DNA of 13,499 nt from Anaerolineales bacterium UBA5069 (GCA_002415895.1 DIAV01000197.1:7406-20904); one strand, 5' to 3'. Shown: positions 5,937 to 13,499, counted from the stretch's first letter. Made by a program: numbers and translations. Notes: generated by a model not told the origin, from the sequence alone.

Positions 5937-8201
5937 ATGCACCGCCCGAATTCGCGAATTGCACGCCGGTTTGCCGGCGCCGTTATGTTGTTCATGCTGA
6001 TTGTGCTGAGCGCGTTGCCGGTCGCTGCGCAGATCCCCGTTGAGCCGCCTTTGCCCATCGATCCGCACTGGCCCATTGATCCGCCGCAGCCGTGGCCACC
6101 AGCGCCTGTGCCGCCCATGCAATTTCCTGTCACCGTCGAACTGCATCAGGTGGACGCCCTTGTCGATGGAGCTGTGGCGTCGGTGACTGTGAAGCAATTG
6201 TTTCGCAACGACACCGGCCGCGAAATTGAAGGGACTTACGTCTTCCCGCTGCCAGTGGATGCTGCGCCCGGCAGCTTGCAGATGACCATCAACGGCGAAA
6301 CCGTGGAGGGGAAACTGTACGACAAGGACGAGGCACGCGCCATCTATGAGGAGATTGTGCGCAGCCGGCGCGACCCGGCATTGCTCGAATGGCTTGGTCG
6401 CGGCCTCTTTCAGATCAGTGTCTTCCCCATTCCTGCGGGCGAGACACGCACAGTTGAGCTAACGTACGATCAGCCGCTGGCATTGGAGAATGGCCTCTTC
6501 AAGTTCGCTGTCCCGCTCAAGGCGTATGTGCCCGGTGCATCGCCGGCCGAGACGGTGGCTGTGAATGTGGAACTGCGCAATCAGCCGGGCCTGCGCGCCC
6601 TCTACAGCCCCAGCCACGATGTGGCCATTGCGCGCACGGGTAACAACGGCGCCCTGGTTGGCTTTGAGGGCGGCAGCAAAGACACACAGAGTGACTTTAG
6701 CCTCTACTTCGGCAGCGACACAAGCGCGATTGGGGCCAATTTGCTGAGCCATAAGCCACGCGGCGAAGATGGCTATTTCATGTTGCTGGTTGCGCCCAGC
6801 GTTGAGAGTGCAGGCGCTGAAGTTGTTGCACGCGACATTGTGCTCGTCCTCGACACCTCTGGATCCATGAAGGGCGACAAGATCGTGCAGGCGCGCCAGG
6901 CGGCCCACGCGATTGTTGGCCAACTGAACCCGGGTGACAGACTAAACCTGATTACCTTTAGCACGGGCGTCCGGCTTTGGGAAAACGATCCCCAGGAGGT
7001 ATCCGCGCGCACGCTGGCCGACGCAGACACGTGGATTGAGTCCATCGTGGCAACAGGTGCTACGGATATTAATCGCGCGCTGCTGGAAGCGCTGGGGCAA
7101 CTGCAGGAGGGCGATGCCACGCGACCCGCGTACATTCTCTTCCTGACGGACGGGCTGCCCACGCAGGGAGAAATTGACCCGGACCAGATTGTCCAGAATG
7201 CAGCCGACAACCGCCCCGCGCAACGGAGCGTGCGCCTCTTTACCTTCGGCGTTGGCTACGATGTCAACACCGACTTGCTTAACACGCTCAGCAGCGAAAT
7301 GGGGGGCCGCAGCACGTATGTCAAGCCCGACCAGCAAATCGACGAGGTTGTCAGCGCTTTCTACGATCAAATCGGCAAGCCCGTACTGGCCAACGTGGAC
7401 CTCACGCTCACGGGCAGCACCCTGATTGACGAGATTTATCCGTTTCCACTGCCGGATCTCTTTGCGGGCGAGCAACTCGTCGTCGTTGGGCGATATCGCA
7501 ACGGGGGTGAGGTGGACATTCGCATTGCAGGCGACGTCAACGGTGAGGAAGTGACCTTTGTCTACCCCAATCAGGTGCTGGCTGAGGGCGGGGGTGAGCC
7601 CTTTGTGGCGCGCCTGTGGGCCACACGCAAGGTAGGCGCGTTGCTCGAGCAGATTCGGCGCAACGGCGCAGACAAGGAACTTGTGGACGCCGTGATTGAA
7701 CTCAGCTTGCAGTATGGAATTGTCTCGCCCTACACATCGTATCTCGTAATCGAACCTGGGGCAGCGCCAAATTTGCAGACGATGCAGGACAGTACAGGTG
7801 TGGTCTCTTCACCACGCAATGATGCCGCGCTGGTGGGCGGCGCAGCCATGGAAAGCGCCGCTGCAGCGCCCGCCGCAGGCGCCGCCGCGGTCATGGCATC
7901 CGAGGCACGCGCGTCCCTTGAGAGGGCGCAGACGGTGGCCGAGCAGAGCCAGGTGCGCTTTGTGGGCGGCAAGACCTTTGTCCAGCGTGGCTGGGTTGAG
8001 GGGGCCGCTGGCCGCGCAGTGCCATTGTGGGTGGATACAGCCTACCGCGAGGAGGTGGACGTGGAACTTGTGGCCTTCGGCTCCGACCGCTTCTTTGAAC
8101 TGGCGCAGGATGACCAGGCTGCGCAGTGGCTGTCCGTATCGTCCGAGTTGATTCTTGTGCTGGAGGACGACGAACAAGTACGGATTACCACGGCCGAATA
8201 A
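5937..8201 (+). CDS. Secreted VIT and von Willebrand factor A domain protein
   Basis: This 754-aa protein begins with a signal peptide: basic RIARR, hydrophobic AVMLFMLIVLSALPVAA, and probable cleavage after A31 (VAA|Q). A Pro-rich tether at 33-61 (PIDPHWPIDPPQPWPP) leads to a VIT domain at about 62-192 (EGTYVFPLP, KDEARAIYEEI, FQISVFPIPAGETRTVEL). A VWA domain at about 298-480 has a complete metal-binding MIDAS: D306-T-S308-G-S310, T376 in GATDIN and D405 in TDG. The VSPYTSYLVIE motif (596-606) is typical after VWA in this family. An Ala-rich stretch (630-660) and a terminal domain containing FVGGKTFVQRGW follow. There is no LPXTG or PEP-CTERM signal and no C-terminal membrane helix, so it is probably released or held non-covalently. 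A role in metal-dependent extracellular protein binding is inferred from inter-alpha-trypsin-inhibitor relatives; the ligand is unknown. No co-directional partner is present. Confidence 0.9.
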   Translation: MHRPNSRIARRFAGAVMLFMLIVLSALPVAAQIPVEPPLPIDPHWPIDPPQPWPPAPVPPMQFPVTVELHQVDALVDGAVASVTVKQLFRNDTGREIEGTYVFPLPVDAAPGSLQMTINGETVEGKLYDKDEARAIYEEIVRSRRDPALLEWLGRGLFQISVFPIPAGETRTVELTYDQPLALENGLFKFAVPLKAYVPGASPAETVAVNVELRNQPGLRALYSPSHDVAIARTGNNGALVGFEGGSKDTQSDFSLYFGSDTSAIGANLLSHKPRGEDGYFMLLVAPSVESAGAEVVARDIVLVLDTSGSMKGDKIVQARQAAHAIVGQLNPGDRLNLITFSTGVRLWENDPQEVSARTLADADTWIESIVATGATDINRALLEALGQLQEGDATRPAYILFLTDGLPTQGEIDPDQIVQNAADNRPAQRSVRLFTFGVGYDVNTDLLNTLSSEMGGRSTYVKPDQQIDEVVSAFYDQIGKPVLANVDLTLTGSTLIDEIYPFPLPDLFAGEQLVVVGRYRNGGEVDIRIAGDVNGEEVTFVYPNQVLAEGGGEPFVARLWATRKVGALLEQIRRNGADKELVDAVIELSLQYGIVSPYTSYLVIEPGAAPNLQTMQDSTGVVSSPRNDAALVGGAAMESAAAAPAAGAAAVMASEARASLERAQTVAEQSQVRFVGGKTFVQRGWVEGAAGRAVPLWVDTAYREEVDVELVAFGSDRFFELAQDDQAAQWLSVSSELILVLEDDEQVRITTAE

Positions 8202-8219
8202 GTGGCATGCTCCCAAAAT

Positions 8220-8252
8220 GCAGATGCGCGGGCATTGCGCCCGCGCATCTGC
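8220..8252 (-). terminator. Perfect 14-bp hairpin terminator shared by convergent genes
   Basis: GCAGATGCGCGGGC (8220-8233) is exactly complementary to GCCCGCGCATCTGC (8239-8252), with loop ATTGC. Read on the minus strand the stem is followed by ATTTT, so it looks like the rho-independent terminator of the minus-strand operon that ends at 8281. It lies 18 nt past the stop of the plus-strand VIT/VWA gene and could stop that transcript too. Confidence 0.8.
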
Positions 8253-8280
8253 GCGTTGCGATGTGGCTGCAGATTCTGCT

Positions 8281-9495
8281 TTAGTGCCTGGCCGTGCGCA
8301 CCATCCATTCGTGGAGCGCGATCAGGACAACACACGTCGCGATGACAAAGAGCGGAATCGACTCGAGTGTCGTGCGTTGAGCAAGCACACCTGCAAAGCT
8401 GGGGATTACGGCAATGCCAAGGCTGGCGGCGCCCACCTGGAAGCCAATCGCATGCTGAGCCACGTCAACACCAAGTCGCTGCGGCGTCTCGGAGACAAGC
8501 AATGGGAAGACCGGCGCAAGGCAAAACCCCATGAACGCAAGCCCCAGGAAACCAACAATGGGGAGCGGCGCCCAGGCAAAGAGCAACCCGCCGGCCAGCG
8601 CACCCACCAGGCAGGCGCGCAGCAGATTGGCGAGTGACTTGACAGTGACAAAGCCAAAGAAGATGCGGCCGGCCGTAAAGGTGGCCCAGAATGCGCTTGT
8701 CCAGAAACCCGCCGCCGCCAGGCTCACGCCCCGCGACTCGGTGAAGATTGAGAATGCCCAATTGCTGGCCGTGAGTTCAACACCTGTGTAGAAGAAGAAG
8801 ACGGCAATGCCCAGCCAGACAGCGGGCAGAACGATCGTCTCCATACCCGTAATCCTGGCCTTCGGCTTTGACGATGCGTCAACTTCCTGGATCATCGATG
8901 GTGGTATCTGCCAGCGCGTGCGTGTGACGATGACGATCACCGCAACCAGCAACTGGAGCGCGGCCATCATGGCGTAGCCCCAGCGCCATGAAAAGCCGCC
9001 CGTCAGCAGAGATGCCAGGAAGATCGGCCCGATGGTAGCGCCCAGGCCAAACGAGGCATGCAGCCAGCTCATCAGGCGCGGGCTGAAACGCATGGCGAAC
9101 CACGTATTCATGCCTGCGTCGAGCATACCGCTGGCAAAGCCAATAAAGAGCGTTGCCGCAATTAAGCCCCACCAACTGGGCAGCAGCGCAATTGCGAACA
9201 TGCCCGATGCGCGCAGCACGCCGGCGGCTATCAGGAAGTGGGAGGTGCGAAAGTGATTCAGCAGCCGCCCCACAATGAAGCTGGACGCAAGAAAACCAAT
9301 GGTGGAGGCAATGAAGATTAGCCCGAACGCGTCCAGCGGGAGGCCGAACTCGCCACGAATGGCAGGGAAGGCCACGCCCACCATGCCATCCATCATGCCG
9401 AGCGTTACAAAGATCAGGTAGGAGACAATAACGACAATCAGTCGGCCATTGCGAGTGGCCGGTTCAGCGACAAGTGGTGCGGCGGTCGTGGTCAC
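8281..9495 (-). CDS. Major facilitator superfamily transporter
   Basis: This is a 404-aa polytopic membrane protein with about 12 hydrophobic segments, normal for MFS. The first helix (LIVVIVSYLIFVTLGMMDGMVG) starts near residue 19. DAGMN at 126-130 and LMSWLHASFGLGATIGP from 141 resemble sugar-type MFS carriers of the fucose/glucose:H+ symporter group, so a sugar or glycoside substrate is plausible. The open frame extends upstream to 9594, but the GTG at 9495 is chosen. It overlaps the methyltransferase stop as GTGA, and AGAGGTGA sits just upstream as a Shine-Dalgarno, while the extra 33 residues are low-complexity read-through of the upstream gene. It is the last gene of a three-gene operon. 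Direction of transport cannot be told. Confidence 0.85.
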   Translation of the reverse strand: MTTTAAPLVAEPATRNGRLIVVIVSYLIFVTLGMMDGMVGVAFPAIRGEFGLPLDAFGLIFIASTIGFLASSFIVGRLLNHFRTSHFLIAAGVLRASGMFAIALLPSWWGLIAATLFIGFASGMLDAGMNTWFAMRFSPRLMSWLHASFGLGATIGPIFLASLLTGGFSWRWGYAMMAALQLLVAVIVIVTRTRWQIPPSMIQEVDASSKPKARITGMETIVLPAVWLGIAVFFFYTGVELTASNWAFSIFTESRGVSLAAAGFWTSAFWATFTAGRIFFGFVTVKSLANLLRACLVGALAGGLLFAWAPLPIVGFLGLAFMGFCLAPVFPLLVSETPQRLGVDVAQHAIGFQVGAASLGIAVIPSFAGVLAQRTTLESIPLFVIATCVVLIALHEWMVRTARH

Positions 9496-10376
9496 GAGTT
9501 CACCTCTGCGGGGCGCGCCACCAGAAAATCCAGTTGGTGCGCAATGTATGAAAGCTCGGCACGCGCGATCTGCGCGTGCCGCTGTGTCAGCCATTGGTTG
9601 CGCGCTGCGGGCGAGACGCCGGCAGCACCGTCGAGCGAGTGTGCAAAAAAGCCGAGAATAGCCTCAAGAAACGCCTGTTCATCATCGGGATATGCGCCGT
9701 TGCATGGGAATACCACCCAGTCGGATGCGCCCGCCGCCAGCACGGGCAGCCCAGCACGCGGCAGCGCGCTCAGCAGGCGGCGCCCTGTGGCGCTTGCGCC
9801 GGCAGGGGCGCCGTCAATCGTGCGCGCATCCATCGTGGCGTGGTACGCGGCAAGCATGGCCGTATTGAGCGCGTCGTTAGGGTCACCCTCCAGTGGCGGC
9901 TCGAAGATTGTTGCACCATCAAAGTTGATGGTGAACCAGCCGAGACCACCGGGCCGCAGGAGTGCGCGCACGAGCGGCAACGCCCGATCCAGATCGAAGA
10001 GGTCCAAAACAGCGTGCGCGATGACAAGATCGTAGTGGCTCTGGTGCGCAGGCAGTTCGGCAAACGTATAAAAGTCGGCCACCTCAAAGCGCGCGGTCAG
10101 GTTGGGCGCGTCGGGCGCGGTTGCCGCTGCAATGTTGCCGGCGTCGTTATCAATGCCCAGATAGTCAATGCGCCTTTCTTGCAGCATGCCCCAGCGCACT
10201 ATGCGCTCGAGCATGGTCCCCACGCCGCAGCCAATTTCGAGCGTGCGCAAGGGTGCATTCACGTTGGGCAGTTGCGCGAGAAGTGCGTCATAGACATTGC
10301 GGTTGAGCGCGCGGTCGTCCACGCTGCGTTTGGCCAACAAATAGCGAGCAAAGGGCGAGGGATGGATCGCACTCAT
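9492..10376 (-). CDS. Class I SAM-dependent methyltransferase
   Basis: This 294-aa protein has a Rossmann-type methyltransferase fold. Motif I LEIGCGVGT is at 46-54 and the acidic strand-2 end is GIDND, with D76 expected to bind the SAM ribose. YDLVIAHAVLDLFDL follows around 115 and LLRPGGLGWFTINFDG around 144-160. The N-terminal SPFARYLLAKRSVDDRALN segment and a helical C-terminus would form the substrate-specific cap. The ATG overlaps the glycosyltransferase stop as ATGA, and the stop overlaps the transporter start as GTGA, so all three are probably translationally coupled. GGAGG in the end of the glycosyltransferase gene is 13 nt upstream. The methyl acceptor is unknown; context suggests a glycosylated small molecule or lipid. 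Confidence 0.85.
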   Translation of the reverse strand: MSAIHPSPFARYLLAKRSVDDRALNRNVYDALLAQLPNVNAPLRTLEIGCGVGTMLERIVRWGMLQERRIDYLGIDNDAGNIAAATAPDAPNLTARFEVADFYTFAELPAHQSHYDLVIAHAVLDLFDLDRALPLVRALLRPGGLGWFTINFDGATIFEPPLEGDPNDALNTAMLAAYHATMDARTIDGAPAGASATGRRLLSALPRAGLPVLAAGASDWVVFPCNGAYPDDEQAFLEAILGFFAHSLDGAAGVSPAARNQWLTQRHAQIARAELSYIAHQLDFLVARPAEVNS

Positions 10377-11512
10377 GGTCCAACCAGTTCCTCCAGAAAC
10401 TGGGCGGTGCGGGTTGTGCTTTCGTGCCAGGTGGGAAACGTGGCAAAGGCGGCACGCGCGGCAGTACTCATTTCTTCCAGCAGCGAAGGGTCACGCGCCA
10501 GTGCCGTCAGGTAGCGCGCCAGCGTCGCTGCATCATTGGGCGCAACGAGGAATCCGTTGTCGCCCGCAGTCACAACTTCATGCGCCGCGCCCACGGTGGC
10601 GGCAATGACAGGCAGGCCATGGGCCATAGCCTCAAGATAGACAATGCCAAAGCCCTCGTAGGAGGGTGACACGAAGATGTCGCTCTGCGCGTAGAGTGCT
10701 GTCCGTTCGGCATCTGACAGAGGGCCGAGGAAATGCACGCGCGCACCAAGACCGGCGGCCTCAACCTGTGCGCGGACGCGCGCCGCGTACTGCGGGTCTG
10801 CTGTGTCACTGCCGCCAATGGCGAGGGTGATCGCCGCATCGGTGGCGGCAAGTGCGGCGATGATGGTGTGCAGCCCCTTGCGCGCAATGAGATTGCCCAC
10901 AAAGGCGGCGCGCAGGGGTTGTGCCGGGTCGCGCGGGAGTACACCGCCATCAAGTCCACGGCTTAGGTCATGGGTCAAATGCTCGTTGAGCGCATTTTGT
11001 TCGTGTAGTGAAGAAAAGGCGTCAGGAAGAACATGATCACCCGCAGGAAGCGAAATGATGTGCGGGGGCAGATCTGGCCGCATGGCCGCAACCGTTGCGC
11101 ACGTTGTTTTGCTGTTGAAGATAAATGCGTCGGCCCGCCGTAGATAGCGCGCTTCCACGGCGCGATAGAGCGGGCGCAGCGCCGGCGGGAGCTCCTCGCT
11201 CATGCGCAAATGATGCACAATTGACACGATGGGGGGACGTGATCCGTCTGAATGCGCAGGGCGGGGTGCAAAGGCCAGCGAGGGATGATTGAGTTCGTCT
11301 TCGAGGATAAGGTCGGCGCTGAGTTCGCGCAGCGTGCGCCTCCATGCACTGGACGCGCTGTCGCCCAGGTGGCGGGCGTAATTACGCCACGGCAAAGAGA
11401 CTACCTCAACTTCATGGCCGCGGGCGCGCAGTCGCTCTACCAACTTGCGGTCGTAAAGGTAACCGCCTGATACTGTGTCCAACGATCCATAGATCACAAG
11501 TGCAATGCGCAT
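10373..11512 (-). CDS. Family 4 (GT-B) glycosyltransferase
   Basis: This is a 379-aa retaining-type GT4 enzyme. The acceptor-side N-terminal Rossmann domain begins MRIALVIYGSLDTVSGGYLYDRKLV. The donor domain has AFVGNLIARKG (203-213), with R211/K212 in the usual phosphate-contact region. The GT4 EX7E motif is YEGFGIVYLEAMAHGLPVIA, with E286 and E294. No signal peptide or membrane helix is seen, so it is cytoplasmic or peripheral and uses a nucleotide sugar. The open frame runs to 11695, but the extra 61 residues are Pro/Arg-rich antisense of the divergent gene. The ATG at 11512 starts exactly where the family fold starts, though its Shine-Dalgarno (TGGGGA) is poor. It heads the operon with methyltransferase and transporter. 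The imperfect inverted repeat TGTTGCC-N10-GGCAAACA (11520-11544) just upstream could be an operator. Sugar and acceptor are unknown. Confidence 0.87.
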   Translation of the reverse strand: MRIALVIYGSLDTVSGGYLYDRKLVERLRARGHEVEVVSLPWRNYARHLGDSASSAWRRTLRELSADLILEDELNHPSLAFAPRPAHSDGSRPPIVSIVHHLRMSEELPPALRPLYRAVEARYLRRADAFIFNSKTTCATVAAMRPDLPPHIISLPAGDHVLPDAFSSLHEQNALNEHLTHDLSRGLDGGVLPRDPAQPLRAAFVGNLIARKGLHTIIAALAATDAAITLAIGGSDTADPQYAARVRAQVEAAGLGARVHFLGPLSDAERTALYAQSDIFVSPSYEGFGIVYLEAMAHGLPVIAATVGAAHEVVTAGDNGFLVAPNDAATLARYLTALARDPSLLEEMSTAARAAFATFPTWHESTTRTAQFLEELVGP

Positions 11513-11594
11513 TCCCCAATGTTGCCACAGCGAACAGGCAAACAGAAAAAGGGAGGGCGTAGGAATTGATCTGAAGAACAGGAAAAGCCGCCCT
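11513..11594. promoter_or_regulatory. Divergent intergenic region, glycosyltransferase operon / oxidoreductase
   Basis: These 82 bp must carry the start signals of both divergent units if the chosen starts are right. I find no convincing -35/-10 pair on either strand. Visible are an imperfect inverted repeat, TGTTGCC (11520-11526) with GGCAAACA (11537-11544), and AGGAAAA (11580-11586) as a likely ribosome binding site for the plus-strand gene. Confidence 0.35.
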
Positions 11595-12620
11595 ATGATG
11601 GCAACGAGCGAGAGTGCTGGCAGTGGTGAGGGAGGGCGCGCGGCAGTCGTGCGCCTGGGCATTTTGGGCGCTGCGCGCATTGCGCCCCACGCCATTATCT
11701 ATCCCGCGCGCACGCTGGCCCATGCAGAGGTTGTGGCTGTGGCAGCGCGCGACGGGGCGCGCGCCGCTGCGTTCGCGCGCGCACATCACATAGCGCGTTG
11801 GACCGATTCATATGCCGCTTTGATTGAAGATCGCACGATTGATGCGCTCTACATTCCGCTGCCCAATAGCTTGCACTTCGCGTGGGCGCTGCGCGCGCTG
11901 GCCGCCGGCAAACATGTGCTGTGCGAGAAGCCGCTGACAGCCAATACGGCGCAGGCGGAGGCTTTGCTGGACGCCGCGTCATCGAGTGGGCGCGTGCTCA
12001 TGGAGGGCTTTCACAATCGCTACCATCCGCTGCTGCTGCGCGTGGGCGAGATTGTGCGCAGTGGCGCGCTGGGGCGGCTGCAAACGGTTGAGGCAATCTT
12101 TCGCACGCCCTCGCTGCGGCGCGATGACATTCGCTTCCACTATGCGCTGGGCGGCGGCGCAACCATGGACCTGGGCTGCTACATGATCAACCTCATGCGC
12201 TATGTCGTGGGGGAGGAGCCGATTGTCATGCATGCCAGCGCGCGCGAGTTGACAGTAGACGTGGATCGCCGCATGGTGGCTGCGTTTGCGTTCCCTGGCG
12301 GGGCGCTGGGGCGCATGGATGTAGAAATGAAGGCGCTGCGCGCGCCTGACATTCGTCTCGTGGTGACTGGTGATTCAGGTTCGCTGCAGGTGGTGAATCC
12401 TGTGCTGCCGCATCTGTTCCACCGCCTGCGCCTGCAAACCAGGGCGGGCGTGCGCCGAGAGCACTTTGATCGCACCTCGAGCTACACATATCAGCTCAGG
12501 GCATATGTGGCCGCTATACGCGCGGCGGCGCCCGTGGCGACTGATGCGGCCGACGCCGTGCGCAATATGCGCGTGATTGATGCAGTGTATGCAAAGGCAG
12601 GGATGCGCGCGCGCAGCTAA
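11595..12620 (+). CDS. Gfo/Idh/MocA-family NAD(P)-dependent oxidoreductase
   Basis: From the ATG at 11595 the protein is 341 aa, typical for the family. The nucleotide-binding Rossmann motif is RLGILGAARIAPHAI near residues 20-34. IPLPNSLHFAWALRALAAGKHVLCEKP follows, in pieces, at about 87-113; K112 of EKP is the conserved catalytic lysine. MEGFHNRYHPLL and a C-terminal beta-sheet domain containing GGGATMDLGCYMINLMRY complete the fold. The IPLPNSLH and MEGFHNRYHP motifs resemble the trans-dihydrodiol dehydrogenase and sugar 1-dehydrogenase subgroup, so oxidation of a sugar or cyclic diol is likely. The frame is open from 11505, but those 30 residues would overlap the divergent gene. ATG 11595 (or 11598) has AGGAAAA about 8 nt upstream. 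It is divergent from the GT-methyltransferase-transporter operon and may act in the same pathway. Confidence 0.85.
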   Translation: MMATSESAGSGEGGRAAVVRLGILGAARIAPHAIIYPARTLAHAEVVAVAARDGARAAAFARAHHIARWTDSYAALIEDRTIDALYIPLPNSLHFAWALRALAAGKHVLCEKPLTANTAQAEALLDAASSSGRVLMEGFHNRYHPLLLRVGEIVRSGALGRLQTVEAIFRTPSLRRDDIRFHYALGGGATMDLGCYMINLMRYVVGEEPIVMHASARELTVDVDRRMVAAFAFPGGALGRMDVEMKALRAPDIRLVVTGDSGSLQVVNPVLPHLFHRLRLQTRAGVRREHFDRTSSYTYQLRAYVAAIRAAAPVATDAADAVRNMRVIDAVYAKAGMRARS

Positions 12621-12650
12621 TCGGCACGGCACGACCGTCTGCGCACAGAT

Positions 12651-13499
12651 TCAGCGCGCCACGATGGGAAGCAGCACCGGATCGGGCATGGGGCCGCGCA
12701 CCCCCCACATGATGGGTGCATTCACCGTAGCGCTCCACACGCCCCCGGCGACCTGGGCATTGGGCAGAGGTGTCCAGGTGTGGCCTTCGTCGGCGTAGAG
12801 GGCAGCCTGGGACCATGTGTAAGGAGGCAGGTCGGTCGTCGGCAAGGCCACCGTAAGCACGATGGGTGTCTCCATTGGCACGGTCGCACCCGTGGCGCAG
12901 TCCACGCTGCGGATTGTGAAGGGGCCGGCGTAGGTGGATTGACCCAGGGGTGCGAGCCAGCGCCGGTTGGGGTCGCTCTCATGCTGCAGACAGGCGCGGC
13001 CAGAGAGGGGAGCCGCTGCGCGGGTGGCGCCGGGGGCGGGCATGCCGGTGGACGCCAGGGTGTAGGTGATCGCGACGCCGGGTGGCAGATCGCCCACGGG
13101 CGCAAAGGTAAAGGGTTCGACAGAAGATTTGGGCAGCGGCGCCGTCCAGCGCGCCCCCGGGCCAACGGCCACGACGCGCATGCCCGGCAGAATTAAACGC
13201 GCACCATCAAAGTATGCATCTGTGAAGTCACCGGGCACGGTGGCGACAAGGCGTGGCGCGCCTGACTGCGCGAGGTCGTACATGGCAACGTAGGGTTGTG
13301 CGGTGCCGCCTGAAGCTTTGCGCACTTGCAGGGCAAGGCGATTGTTGCGCGCCGCGCCCAGCAGCGTAAAGCGCATACCGGCAGGTGGCTCCAGGCGTGC
13401 ACCGGGCAGGGGGCTGGCCGCGTCCGCAACGTCGAGCAGTTGCAGCGCGTTCTCGTCCACCAGATAGAGCGTGGGGCCCCACGTCGTCACAGCGGCGGG
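12651..13499 (-). CDS. Putative secreted protein with beta-strand repeats, C-terminal part (5' truncated)
   Basis: The frame continues open to the right edge (P-A-A before the GTG at 13490), so only the last 280 or so residues are present. The first part (LYLVDENALQLLDV, LLGAARNNRLALQV, YVAMYDLAQSGAPRLVATVPG, AYFDGARLILPG) reads as short beta-strand blades like LVIVD or beta-propeller repeats. The second half (FTFAPVGDLPPGVAITYTL; APLGQSTYAGPFTIRSVDC) looks like an extracellular Ig-like region with two cysteines that might pair. It ends in PDPVLLPIVAR. No enzyme motif, LPXTG or terminal membrane helix is visible. The stop lies only 30 bp from the convergent oxidoreductase stop, with no clear hairpin between. 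Secretion is inferred from composition; function is unknown. Confidence 0.65.
   Translation of the reverse strand, partial: PAAVTTWGPTLYLVDENALQLLDVADAASPLPGARLEPPAGMRFTLLGAARNNRLALQVRKASGGTAQPYVAMYDLAQSGAPRLVATVPGDFTDAYFDGARLILPGMRVVAVGPGARWTAPLPKSSVEPFTFAPVGDLPPGVAITYTLASTGMPAPGATRAAAPLSGRACLQHESDPNRRWLAPLGQSTYAGPFTIRSVDCATGATVPMETPIVLTVALPTTDLPPYTWSQAALYADEGHTWTPLPNAQVAGGVWSATVNAPIMWGVRGPMPDPVLLPIVAR

Noticed and set aside
9576..10514. 312-codon plus-strand frame opposite the methyltransferase and glycosyltransferase
   Set aside because: No recognisable motif, and it spans the junction of two well-supported minus-strand genes.
11505..11594. Thirty-residue N-terminal extension of the Gfo/Idh/MocA gene
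   Set aside because: It would overlap the divergent glycosyltransferase start and lacks family similarity; ATG 11595 has a ribosome binding site.
11513..11695. Sixty-one-residue N-terminal extension of the glycosyltransferase
   Set aside because: It is Pro/Arg-rich and antisense to the oxidoreductase; the family fold begins at MRIALVIYGS.
8281..12620. Assignment of the GT/methyltransferase operon to pterin glycoside synthesis
   Set aside because: I have a vague recollection of similar GT4 and methyltransferase genes near pterin-synthase-like genes in other bacteria, but no pterin gene is in this window and I cannot verify it.
1..13499. CRISPR array, insertion sequence, toxin-antitoxin or phage-defence genes
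   Set aside because: No regularly spaced repeats, transposase, terminal inverted repeats or matching small gene pairs were found on either strand.

Overview
The window is GC-rich and gene-dense and looks like chromosomal DNA of a Chloroflexota bacterium, perhaps Anaerolineae or Caldilineae. This is an inference from gene style, not a marker-gene call. The clues are a secreted protein with a Thr-Pro repeat linker, a very large BTAD/SARP-type regulator with ATPase and TPR regions, a secreted VIT/VWA protein, and short 'LPLV'-type C-termini on putative secreted proteins. I see no insertion sequence, integrase, phage gene or CRISPR array.

Layout, left to right. (1) Positions 2-517 hold the 3' end of a secreted-type protein (TPT linker plus a CSPGYWKNH domain), followed by a long-stem terminator. 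(2) A 1096-aa AfsR/SARP-like regulator, with a candidate promoter, is followed on the same strand by a berberine-bridge-type FAD oxidoreductase. No terminator lies between them, so they may be co-transcribed, and a strong hairpin closes the unit. (3) A tRNA-Gly(CCC) lies on the minus strand with a near-consensus sigma-70 promoter. (4) A secreted VIT/VWA protein of 754 aa ends at a perfect 14-bp hairpin shared with the convergent unit. (5) A minus-strand operon reads GT4 glycosyltransferase, then SAM methyltransferase, then MFS transporter; both junctions are 4-nt stop/start overlaps. (6) A Gfo/Idh/MocA oxidoreductase is divergent from that operon across about 82 bp. (7) The 3' end of another probable secreted protein enters from the right edge on the minus strand.

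The most coherent functional unit is region 5-6. The three minus-strand genes look translationally coupled and could glycosylate, methylate and export (or import) one small molecule, with the divergent sugar-type dehydrogenase supplying or modifying a precursor. The substrate cannot be read from the sequence. The regulator/oxidoreductase pair may be a second unit, a signal-responsive ATPase regulator with a flavin oxidase. The two edge genes are unrelated in body but end in similar hydrophobic-Pro tails (VFLPLV and VLLPIV), a possible lineage-specific C-terminal signal.

Several automatic start sites were corrected: the transporter to a GTG at 9495, the glycosyltransferase to 11512, and the Gfo/Idh/MocA gene to 11595.
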